A stretch of DNA of 64,000 nt from NCBI GenBank assembly GCA_905221605.1, contig CAJNDS010002696.1, forward strand, positions 160,001 to 224,000, in the 5' to 3' direction. Positions within the stretch are counted from its first letter, which is position 1, and every line of letters begins with the position of its first letter. Positions 33,485 through 42,180 of this stretch are shown here, one piece after another. The notes under the pieces were generated by a model that saw only the letters and a program-made list of their open reading frames with translations, made no database searches and was not told where the DNA came from. The stretch is from Symbiodinium natans. Its lineage: Eukaryota; Sar; Dinophyceae; Suessiales; Symbiodiniaceae. The translations under genes and the position numbers were made by a program.

Positions 33485-33837
33485 CAGACATTGCCGGCAT
33501 TGCCATTGCTGACATTCAAGACTTGAGAAGCAAGGTCGGCCTTCAAACCCTAAACCCTGAACCCTGAAACTGAGACCCTAGACCATAACCTTCCCTACAC
33601 CCTATACACCAAACCCCAACCCCAACCCCGAATTCCAAACTCTCAAATAATTTTTGCCGACTCGAGGCAGGGCTTTAATGCTGCAATGGGTGAGCTCATA
33701 CAAGGTTCCTTGTCAGTGGCGAGTATACATGTCGGGTGTCCTTTTTGGGGATACTAGTACTGAAGCCCCCTAAACCCTAAACTCTAAGCCCTAAACCCTA
33801 GACCCTAAAAACTCTGAGCCCTAAACCCTGAACTTTA

Positions 33838-33975
33838 AGCCTTAAACCCTAAACCCTAAACCCTAAACCCTAAACCCTAAACCCTAAACCCTAAACCCTA
33901 AACCCTAAACCCTAAACCCTAAACCCTAAACCCTAAACCCTAAACCCTAAACCCTAAACCCTACCCTAAACCCTA
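33838..33975 (-). repeat. Telomere-type array (CCCTAAA), about 19 units
   Basis: Clean core with degenerate CCTAAAC, CTCTAAG and CCCTACA flanks on both sides. Confidence 0.97.
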
Positions 33976-34555
33976 AACTCTACGCCCTACACCCAAAACC
34001 TTAAAACCTAACCCTGGCCAGCCCAAAGCCTCAGCGAGCCTCGCGCCGAGGTGGGGCTGCCGGGTTTGCATGGGGTTTGGAGGCTTTTAGCTAAACGGTT
34101 TAGGGTTTAGGGTTTAGGGTTTAGGGTTTAGGGTCTAGGTGGCTTTGGGGGCATTGTAAGGGTTTTTGTTCTTTTTTTTGAGGGGGGGGGATTTCCTTCT
34201 TTTCAGGGGTTTGGTTTGGAGGCTTTAAGTTTTTGTTTTTTGGAGGGGGGGGGGGCTTTTAGGGTGTTTAGTTTTTTTGTTGTTGGTTTTGTTTCAGTTT
34301 TTTTTTCCAGGTTTTTCGGGTTTTGTAGTCGCTAGTTAGGGTTTTAAGTGTTTGGGGTTCCTAAACCCCTAGAGCCCAAAACGCTTCCCATCTCTGACTT
34401 TGTCGAAACCCTAAACCCAAAACCCTAAACCCCAAACCCTAAACGTTTAGCGTGTGCTCTGCCTCATTGCCGATCGCCGGCCCCTGGATGCATCGCCATG
34501 GACGACCTAAACCCTAACCTAAGCCTTAAAAGAGTTTAGGGTTTAGGGTTTAGGC

Positions 34556-34658
34556 TTGGGATGTTCCCCCCTTATACTAACAGTCTTTAGTAAGGATTAT
34601 AAGACGGGGGTAGTATATTCCCTATCAAGAACTGTTCGTATAAGGGGGAACCTCCCAA
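34556..34658 (+). mobile_element. MITE-like element, family 1
   Basis: 103 bp; both ends near-perfect, directly embedded in TTTAGGG sequence on both sides. Confidence 0.8.
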
Positions 34659-35045
34659 GTTTAGGGTTTAGAGCTTCTCCTAAGTCTGAAATCCTAAAGT
34701 TCGAAGCCCCCAAGACCCTAGGCATCATCTCAGAAGCCTGGGTTGCTCGGAAGCCCTGAGAGCTTGTTTCTTAGGGGCTGGGTAGTTAACCTTTAACCTC
34801 TTTGGGGTTTGGGGTTTAGGCTTTATAATCCTATCACAAATACAAGGTTATCCTTTTGGGGGCTAGGGCGTTCAACCCTAAGGTTTCGTAGGGAGGAAAG
34901 GATAGTTTCGACCAACACAGAATCTTGTGTGGAGGTATTTAATGTTCAGAGGGCTTCACCCTAAACCCTAAAACCCTAAATCGTATTTAGTCCCTAAACT
35001 CCCAAACCCCAAGCCCTTATGATGCCCATCTTTCAAGACCGTGAC

Positions 35046-35175
35046 TCTAAGGGCAGGTACATGGGCCAAGTATGGTCTCTTACCTCCTTTAAGGCCCCTG
35101 GGTTGTATAGGGCATATAAGGGGTACATAAGGGGTCCCCTTCAAAGGGTCCGTACGAAGGGACCATGAAAATCCC
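35046..35175 (+). mobile_element. MITE-like element, family 7
   Basis: Core shared with 25884-26020 (GGTTGTATAGGGCATATAAG, GGGGTACATAAGGGGTCCCC). A further copy, left-truncated, is at about 35245-35355, 70 bp away in the same orientation. Confidence 0.7.
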
Positions 35176-35394
35176 TGAACCCTGCCCGAACCCCCTAAAT
35201 CCTTAAACCCTAAACCCTAAATCGTCTGTAGTCCCTAAACCCCACACCTTACCTCCGTTAAAGGGTTCTGAACTATGGACCCTTGGGTTGTATATAAGGG
35301 GTACATAAGGGGTCCCCTTTACAGGGCCCATACTAAGGGACCATGAAACTACCCTAAACCCCGAAACCCGAAACCCGAACCCCTAAACCCTGAA

Positions 35395-35548
35395 ACCTAA
35401 ACCCTAAAGCCTAAACCCTAAACCCTAAACCCTAAACCCTAAACCCTAAACCCTAAACCCTAAACCCTAAACCCTAAACCCTAAACCCTAAACCCTAAAG
35501 CCTAAAGCCTAAAGCCTAAAGCCTAAAGCCTAAAGCCTAAAGCCTAAA
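35395..35548 (-). repeat. Telomere-type array ending in a GCCTAAA variant block
   Basis: About 13 CCCTAAA units, then eight consecutive GCCTAAA units (about 35493-35548). A single base change fixed across eight neighbours shows local unit amplification. Confidence 0.96.
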
Positions 35549-35588
35549 CCTACCCTAAGAAGTATGGGCCCGAAGCCAGCTGCCTCAG

Positions 35589-35625
35589 GAGCACCAACAA
35601 TGGCTTCCAGAACTTTTTCTGGCAG
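35589..35625 (+). other. Exon-like piece
   Basis: CTGCCTCAG|GAGC at left, CTGGCAG|GTGGCC at right; reads STNNGFQNFFWQ. Follows the GCCTAAA block. Confidence 0.25.
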
Positions 35626-36006
35626 GTGGCCGGGGATTTTTGGTTTAGGGTTTAGGGTTAGAGGGAGTTTAGGGTTTAGGGTTTAGAGGGATTAGGGTTT
35701 AGGGTTCAGGGCTTATACTTGTTCTTTGCATGTGCAGCGGTTTGTTGCCCCGGTCTTAAGCAGAATCCCTCACTCTTCCTAGTGGTTCCCATCAGAGAAT
35801 GAATAAATTCGGCACCCGACAGGATCCCTTAAAGGGTAATAACCCTAAACCCTAAACCCTAAACCCTTAACCCTAAACCCCAAACCCCAAACCCTAAACC
35901 CTAAACTTACCGAATTCCTTCATTCCCTGCTAAGAGCTCGTAGGCCTTGGAAGCCCTAATGGCCCAACCCATCAGAGTCGTGCAGCCGAGTGTAAAATGT
36001 GCCATA

Positions 36007-36280
36007 AGCTCTTAGAAAGGCTTAGCTATGAAAGAAGCCATGCCGAAATCTATGATGGACTGGAAATGTCGCCTGACGGTGAGCTTGGCCGTGGATGATA
36101 TTTACAACCGCCGCGAGGTTAAGCGAATGGAGACCTGCTATCTCAAGTACGAGGGAAAACCATCTCGGTCAGTGTACCGGGATCACTATCCGTTAACGAT
36201 CCCGTGCAGCTTGTGCGAGAGCGGCGAAGCTTTATTAGTGGCGATACATGTGCCAGTCTGGGGCTTCGGGGCTTTAAGGG
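36007..36280 (+). other. Open stretch, 88 codons
   Basis: From ATG 36028 reads MPKSMMDWKCRLTVSLAVDD, KRMETCYLKYEGKPSRSVYR, IPCSLCESGEALL, ending in repeat-derived codons. A second frame (YERSHAEIYDGLEMSPDGEL) overlaps its start, so the true frame is uncertain. Confidence 0.3.
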
Positions 36281-36296
36281 GGTTTAGGGTTTAGGG

Positions 36297-36697
36297 GGCT
36301 GTGCTGTAGGATTTTCGGCTTTGGGCTTGGGCAGACCCTGCACCCTAAACCCTAAACACGTAAACCCTTAAACCCTTAAAGCCTTAAACCCCTAAACCCC
36401 TAAACCCTAAACCCTTAAACCCCCGGCTGCGGTCTAGGGTTTCGGGTTTAGGGTTTGGGGTTTGTGGTTTAGGATTTAGGGTTTAGGGTCCTAAGCCCTA
36501 TCAACCCTACAAACCCCTAAGCCCCAAAACCCTAGATCCTCTCAACCCTCAACCTCAAACCCTGGCCCTATGTAAACCCTACTTCCCCTAAACCCTAAAC
36601 CCCAATGCCCCGAACTCCCTCAACCCTAAACCATCAAGCCGAAACCCTAAACCCTAGCCCTAAACCCTGAACCCACGAACCGAGACCCTACACCCAG
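36297..36697 (+). repeat. Dispersed duplication, left copy (401 bp)
   Basis: Starts CTGTGCTGTAGGATTTTCGG; matches 58829-59206 in the same orientation across degenerate telomere-like DNA with a few substitutions and small unit-number changes. No gene inside. Confidence 0.93.
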
Positions 36698-36764
36698 GGT
36701 TTAGGGTTCAGGGTTTAGGGTTTAGAGCTGAAGTCTAATTAAGCGTGCTCCTGGGCACCTTTCG

Positions 36765-36770
36765 CCCCCG

Positions 36771-36801
<31 letters not shown>

Positions 36802-36872
36802 CCCGCCCCCCCTCCCCCCCCCCCCCCGCCGCCCCCCCCCCCCCGCCGCCCCCCCCACCCCCACCCCCCCGA
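36765..36872 (-). repeat. C-run block
   Basis: C6-24 runs separated by G, T or CCG. Reads as Pro-rich or Gly-rich in open frames by composition only. Quadruplex-prone on the - strand. Confidence 0.95.
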
Positions 36873-37213
36873 ACCTGAAAACCGGCGGCTGCAGGTAATC
36901 AAGGACAACCAGGATCACGATTGTGGCAAGGAGCTGCGTCCATCTCCCTGAGCACTCAGCCCAACCTGGAATTATCTTCGAACCTTTGAGACACAAGAGA
37001 CCTTAGCCTTCAATTCCCCAAACCTTATTTCTGGTTTAGAGTTCACACTACACCCGAATCCCGCTGAAGGCCTAAACCCTAAACCCTAAACCCTAAACCC
37101 TAAACCCTAAACCCTAAACCCTAAACCTCAAATCCTTGAGTTGTCATGTGGTTTTCACAAGCAGCTTCCGCAAGAATCGGCCCTCACCCCGCTCCCGACC
37201 CTGCTGAGGAGTT

Positions 37214-37296
37214 TACCTGGGACCCTATTTACCTACAGTTGAGTAGTAGCTGCCCTTAATTCGTAGGTATAACCCATAAAACTTTTGGTAAAGAGG
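37214..37296 (+). mobile_element. MITE-like element, family 8 (TACCTGGGACCCT ends)
   Basis: 83 bp; TACCTGGGACCCTATTTACC pairs with GGTAAAGAGGGTCCCAGGTA. A second copy at 29205-29303 has a decayed left end. Confidence 0.8.
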
Positions 37297-37540
37297 GTCC
37301 CAGGTACATGCCGTTTCTGGCAACGCCCTTTCCCAAAAGCGATTTTGAGGTTTTGGGGTTAGGAGGGAGGGGGTGAGGGGGGGGGGGTCTTGCCCGGTGC
37401 GGAAGGAGTTTCTCGCGAAGCTTGAGGCGCACGCAGCATTTGTTGATGCACCGAGGGCTTGAGGAGGGTTTAGGGCTTACAGGATTTCATAGAGCTGATA
37501 GTTGTGTTGCTTCGGTCTTTTTCGGGTTAGAGGGTTTAGA

Positions 37541-37629
37541 TTGGAATGTTCCCCCATATACTAAGAGTCCTTACTAGGGGATACTACAATCCCTTATTAA
37601 GGACGTGAGTATACGGGTGAACATCCCAA
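37541..37629 (+). mobile_element. MITE-like element, family 1
   Basis: 89 bp with a shortened loop; left TTGGAATGTTCCCCC, right GGGTGAACATCCCAA. Confidence 0.75.
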
Positions 37630-37779
37630 GTTTAGAAGTTTCAGACGGATGAGATGAATAGAGAATGAATAGAGTGAAGGTCGCCATGGAGAGGAGACTT
37701 CTGCTCGATAAGGTGCAACATGTAGCCTAAGGTATGATACATACCAGTCTTGGCACTCTAGGTACTGAAGACCGAAACC

Positions 37780-37786
37780 CTAAACC

Positions 37787-37818
<32 letters not shown>

Positions 37819-37902
37819 ACCCTAAACCCTAAACCCTAAACCCTAAACCCTAAACCCTAAACCCTAAACCCTAAACCCTAACCCTAAACCCTAAACGCTA
37901 AA
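37780..37902 (-). repeat. Telomere-type array (CCCTCAA then CCCTAAA), 17 units
   Basis: Begins with about five CCCTCAA units before switching to CCCTAAA; ends in CGCTAAACCGCG. Confidence 0.95.
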
Positions 37903-37904
37903 CC

Positions 37905-38054
37905 GCGCCCGCAGCCACGAAATGTCGATCCTAAGTTTCAATCACCCTTGGTTACAGCCCAAATCGTTCAACATTCAAGTTCACCAGGAATTCCTCAATC
38001 ATTTCCGTGGCAAACCCTAGATTTTCATCCGTTGCTGGATGCATCGAAAAAGTA
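37905..38054 (+). other. Exon-like piece
   Basis: About 50 open codons ending at TAG: RNVDPKFQSPLVTAQIVQHS, SQSFPWQTLDFHPLLDASKK. Between two CCCTAAA arrays. Confidence 0.28.
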
Positions 38055-38269
38055 GTTACCCTAAACCCTAAACCCTAAACCCTAAATCCAAAATAACACC
38101 CTATACTACTACTCAAGGGGCTGTACCTTCTCGATCCGCCGAAGGAACCCTAAACCTTAAACCCTAAACCCTAAGCCCCAAACCCTAAACCCTAAACCTT
38201 AAACCTTAAACCCTAAACCCCAAACAGCACGGGGCTCCTAAACATGACCCAATAGTAGTGCAAGGGTAA

Positions 38270-38391
38270 CCTTAAACCCTAAACCCCAAACCCCAAACCC
38301 CAAACCCTAAACCCTAAACCCTAAACCCTAAACCCTAAACCCTAAACCCTAAACCCTAAACCCTAAACCCTAAACCCTAAACCCCGGGGGT
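38270..38391 (-). repeat. Telomere-type array (CCCCAAA then CCCTAAA), about 16 units
   Basis: Followed by CCCCGGGGG and a 16-T run. Another mixed run lies at 38150-38225. Confidence 0.95.
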
Positions 38392-38574
38392 TCGTTTTTT
38401 TTTTTTTTTTTTGTAGGGGTCTGGGCAATGCTGGGCTGGGCTGCGCAGGCTACATCCTGCAGCTCTGAAGTCCTGACTCAGTCCTCGCCCTTTAAACCCC
38501 TCAGTCCAACTCTAAGCCCTCAAACCCTGTAAACCCAAAGTTCTAAACCCTAAGCCGAAAGTTCTATACCCTGG

Positions 38575-38716
38575 ACCCTAAACCCTAAACCCTAAACCCT
38601 AAACCCTAAACCCTAAACCCTAAACCCTAAACCCTAAACCCTAAACCCTAAACCCTAAACCCTAAACCCTAAACCCTAAACCCTAAACCCTAAACCCTAA
38701 ACCCTAAACCCTACTC
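38575..38716 (-). repeat. Telomere-type array (CCCTAAA), about 20 units
   Basis: One of the longest clean arrays in the window. Confidence 0.97.
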
Positions 38717-38819
38717 AACCTTATCTAAGCCCTTATCACTAATCCCACTCAGCCCAAAGCCACGGTCCAGGCATTGAAGCCACCTGGCTGCTCCGACCTC
38801 AAGCTTCCATGGGTTTAGG

Positions 38820-40205
38820 GGTTAGGGTTTAGGAATTAGGGTTTAGGGTTTAGGGTTTAGGGCCGTTTAGGCTTTAGGGTTTAATTTGGGTTTCAGGGTT
38901 TCGGGTTTGGGGGTCTACAGTGGGGGTCGGGGGGCGGCGCTCTGAGGTAGAAAAATTGGTTTACTAGGTTAGAAGTTAGAAGTCTCCCTAAACATAGTTA
39001 GCATACCCCACTGTAGGATTCAGGGTTCAGTGGGTTGTAGGGCTTTCAGTTGTTTGTGGTTTTGCGTGTGCTGATAAGCAGAGATACATGTACCATAAAT
39101 TTCAGGTGCCCTACTCGTAGCCCTACTGAAAGAACCTCCCAACCCTCAAAGCCTAAACCCGTTCTTTGTTGGTCGGAAGGTTCCCTTCCTGCCCCCCCTC
39201 TATACTACAGGTTCCCCCTTCAAGAACCTTAACTAGGCTTAACTATCCCTAAATCACCTTACTTATGGGGGTGGGGGGGGGGGGGTAGTAACTTAGCGGT
39301 TTTGCCCCGGCTGTTCTTGAGCAAAGGACTCTTCGACACAGTGTTGCACCCTGGAAATTAGACTCTGCAATGAATTCAGCCTTCTTTGAAGCCCTAAACC
39401 ACGGACCGAAGCCCGAAACCCTAAACCCTAGATCCTAGACCCTAAACCCTAAGCTCTAAACCCTAAACCTTGGCGGTGTACGGGCAAGGTTCGAGCTTTG
39501 CTTGAAAGATCGGCAAGGCGAAGAGTAGGGTTTAGGATTTAGGGTTAGGGTTTAGGGTGCTGGGGTGAGTAGGGCGTAAGTCGGGTTATACAATATAGAA
39601 AACATGAACAATATGCGTATGTATGCAGTTTAGGGTTTAGGGTTGCAGGCTTAGGAATAAATCAATCAATAATGGATGTAAAGGTTTGCTTGCTTCTGCG
39701 TTTTGGGGTTTAGATTCAGTGGGTTTCGTGTTGCCCCAAGCCTTACACCCGAACCCGCAAACCCCAAAGCCCGAAACCCTTCCTGAGCTTTGAGCTAAAC
39801 CCTACACCCTAAACCCTAAACCCTTCCGGAGCTTTCAAGCAAACCCTGAAGATGAGACCAAGGCGACAGCTACGAGGACTCCGAGATACCGGTTCCAAAG
39901 CAGGGTGCCCAGCGTATGACCCAAAACCCTGGACCCTAACCCCGAACCCGAACCGTAGAGTGTTTAGGGACTCCCAAATAAGCCCTAGACCCTCAGCCCC
40001 CAGGCCCTTGACCCTTAAAGCCCTAAACCCTAAACCCTTCAATCCTAAACCCTGAAAGCCTTAAACCCACAAGACCCCTAAACCCCCAAAACCGTCCCTA
40101 AAACTCTCTACGGGTTCAGGGTTGGCTCGGTGCTTTTGAGTCCTGTCGCGACAAAGTGCCCCAACTCAACGGTTTGTTTAAGGATTGTTAGTGTTTACAT
40201 TTAGG
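38820..40205. other. Left flank of the retrotransposon: degenerate telomere-like spacer
   Basis: Mixed CCCTAAA and TTTAGGG variants, a G-run at 39270-39285, one exon-like piece (39471-39528, LGGVRARFELCLKDRQGEE then TAG), and the array that received the Copia insertion. Confidence 0.6.
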
Positions 40206-40211
40206 GTTTAG
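40206..40211. other. Target-site duplication GTTTAG (left copy)
   Basis: GTTTAG directly precedes the LTR and recurs at 49815-49820 directly after the other LTR. Copia integrases normally give 5 bp duplications; this reads as 6 bp. The motif belongs to TTAGGGTTTAG, so the target was an interstitial telomere-type repeat. Confidence 0.85.
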
Positions 40212-40509
40212 TGCTGGGCATTGGGACCAAACTCGGAACTCAGGGCTTGTGCAAAGTCAGCATCTGAGGCTTCCATGGCGTATCGATTTTTCACTCCACT
40301 TGGCCTTCTAGGCGAGTAACATATCTGCACAACCTATACAATGTGCTGCTTTGAATGGCTCCATGCCATTGTTTTTTTTTGAAATACATGTTTTTCCTCA
40401 CACTGGCTCAAGGTCCTTACGTAGCCCAACCCTTGGGTGTGTACAGCGGCGGGCAATCGGACCTTGTTCTTTACATGGCCTTCTTGTGAATCAACTTGAC
40501 GCATCTGCA
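40212..40509 (-). repeat. 3' LTR of the Copia element
   Basis: 298 bp copy of the LTR at the downstream end of the - strand element, directly after the polypurine tract. No difference from the 5' LTR was found by eye. It supplies the transcript end and, on the + strand, abuts TTTAGGG-type sequence at 40201-40211. Confidence 0.95.
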
Positions 40510-40520
40510 CTCCTCCTCAT
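40510..40520 (-). other. Polypurine tract of the Copia element
   Basis: Element-sense ATGAGGAGGAG directly abuts the TGCAGATG start of the 3' LTR, the position where plus-strand DNA synthesis is primed in LTR retrotransposons. It lies about 45 bp after the stop codon of the last frame. Confidence 0.8.
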
Positions 40521-40563
40521 TTTGGAGTCGAAGACAAAATGTCCTCCTTGATGCGTCCTGTAC

Positions 40564-42180
40564 TTACCCAAGCCTTGGGTCGCCGAAGGGAGTCCTATAG
40601 TACAAAGGGTAGCTCTCAGCACAGCACGAACAGTACTTGATCTTGCGCAACTTGGCCTTGTTCGCGTGCCTCAGCCCATAGCACTCTTCTCGAACGTGGA
40701 TCCTGTCCCCATGCTCCGACATCACGAATGGGGTCTGGAGGCATCTGAAGTCCATTCCTTCCCTCGCGGCTCGGGCCACCGTCACGCCCTCTTCTCCATC
40801 GGGCTGTTGTGGCATCGGGGTTGTAGAAGACGAAGAAGCGGGGTGCACCTCAGCTGTTGGATCTTGAGCCCTGACACCAGGCGGATCCCTTTGCTCTCCT
40901 TCATCTTCCAGCTCTGCCAGTTCACGATGTAGAGCACGAGCGGCCTGATCTCTGATTTTCATCAGCCTTCTTGTTCTTCTCATCGCCATTTCTTCTCGAT
41001 CTCTCCACACCCACGCAACCAGCACCTTCACAAACTCCCACACTCCGAGCAACGCCACTCCTCCGATGACCACGCATACGTAGAATTCCACGCTTCCATC
41101 CACCTCCACTGGCCTCTTGAGCACTTCTTCGGCCCGTGCCCCTTGCACTGACATCATCGCAATCATCAGCGCCATGATCTTCACCACCTCTTGTCTTGAC
41201 GAGATTGTTTGTACTCGCGCCCCTTCATTGCCTCCTTCTTGTAGGAAAGCCTCTGCAGGTACCATACCCCACAAATCACGGAGCACAACCAACCGAGGAG
41301 CCGGCACCGGCTTGGTACCTAAGTCTGCTGGCTGTCCTTCTCCAGGCTCATGATGTAAGGACACGCGCTGGGCCAACACTTCTTGGCGAAGGAAACGTGC
41401 TCTCACGCGGAGGTGACGTGTTTTCCACGTCCCCGGGGCCGTGCTTGCAAGCCCCAGAGCTGCAGTGTTATCGACCTTTATGGCCTGGCATACATCGCTC
41501 TGCACCTCGGTGGCCCATGCTTGGATACCCAATCCAAGCTGATGCGCGGCGATCAACTCGTACAACTCCGCCTCCGCGGTAGACAGCGTTATCAGAGCTT
41601 GCCTTGTCATTCGCCATGCCACAAAGCCCCCAAATAGCGATATAGCGCTGCAGCCGAAGGATTTTCCTCCTCCTGGCGCGAAGCTGGCGTCAGAGAAAGT
41701 CTCCACCGCATGCTGCGACCCTTTGTAGACCAAACCCATTCCAGGCGTGTTGAGGAGGTAGCGACGCACGTGATGAGCCAAACGAAGAGCAGCCGTCGGG
41801 TTCCGCGTCGCCATTGCACAGACATAGCTCGTGGCAAAGCTTATGTCCGGTCTTGTTCGAGTGGCCAACCACAACAACTCTCCGGCAGCTGTTTGAGCCG
41901 CCCGAATTTGCTCCTCATCTGCTTCTCCCTCCTCCTGATCGCCCTCTTCTTCGTGCAGGATGAGGTCCTTTGTTGCGGGCACCTGCGCGGTCTTTTCGGT
42001 TTCCATGCCGTACTCCCGGATCAGGTCGGCGATGTACCCACCCTGGCTGATGTGGTACTGGATCCTTCCATCGCGAACTCGGCCTTGCACCTCCATACCG
42101 AGGTATCTCACTGGCCTCTGACCCACCCACTCCAGGTCTGAGCACTTCCATCCTTCTTCTCCATCATCACCCTTTGTCAA
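40564..42180 (-). CDS. Copia RT C-terminal part, RNase H, membrane-like extension (frame 3)
   Basis: 538 codons; the first codon is TTG and this frame overlaps frame 2 by 14 bases, so it is a frame-shifted continuation. It begins after the YVDD strand: WVGQRPVRYLGMEV, then TRPDISFATSYV (Copia RT connection). RNase H residues D164, E203, D237 and D286 are present (DASFAP, STAEAELYE, KVDNTAALG, PADLGTKP). After RNase H come a hydrophobic stretch ending GARA (331-350) that reads like a signal peptide, a long hydrophobic span 366-391 followed by basic residues, a coiled-coil-prone region, and a Cys/His tail (H495, C500, C517, C519, C520). Few residues seem to lie between YVDD and GWKCSDLEWVG compared with Copia relatives, so a small deletion probably caused the shift. 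Confidence 0.93.
   Translation of the reverse strand: MTKGDDGEEGWKCSDLEWVGQRPVRYLGMEVQGRVRDGRIQYHISQGGYIADLIREYGMETEKTAQVPATKDLILHEEEGDQEEGEADEEQIRAAQTAAGELLWLATRTRPDISFATSYVCAMATRNPTAALRLAHHVRRYLLNTPGMGLVYKGSQHAVETFSDASFAPGGGKSFGCSAISLFGGFVAWRMTRQALITLSTAEAELYELIAAHQLGLGIQAWATEVQSDVCQAIKVDNTAALGLASTAPGTWKTRHLRVRARFLRQEVLAQRVSLHHEPGEGQPADLGTKPVPAPRLVVLRDLWGMVPAEAFLQEGGNEGARVQTISSRQEVVKIMALMIAMMSVQGARAEEVLKRPVEVDGSVEFYVCVVIGGVALLGVWEFVKVLVAWVWRDREEMAMRRTRRLMKIRDQAARALHRELAELEDEGEQRDPPGVRAQDPTAEVHPASSSSTTPMPQQPDGEEGVTVARAAREGMDFRCLQTPFVMSEHGDRIHVREECYGLRHANKAKLRKIKYCSCCAESYPLYYRTPFGDPRLG
41008..41190 (-). other. Signal-like and transmembrane-like pair after RNase H
   Basis: EVVKIMALMIAMMSVQGARA has a hydrophobic core and an AxA-type end; about 15 residues later FYVCVVIGGVALLGVWEFVK continues into VLVAWVW and is followed by RDREE...RRTRR. 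This is the layout of a short luminal loop between a cleavable leader and a stop-transfer segment. Copia elements normally end at RNase H. An env-like role is possible but not shown. Confidence 0.6.

Noticed and set aside
36739-36996. Pro-rich (+) and Gly-rich (-) frames
   Set aside because: C-run block; composition artefact.
40404-40412. TGGCTCAAG in the LTR as a dinoflagellate spliced-leader relic
   Set aside because: Only 9 bases match the 3' end of the 22-base leader; the bases before it (CTCACAC) do not.
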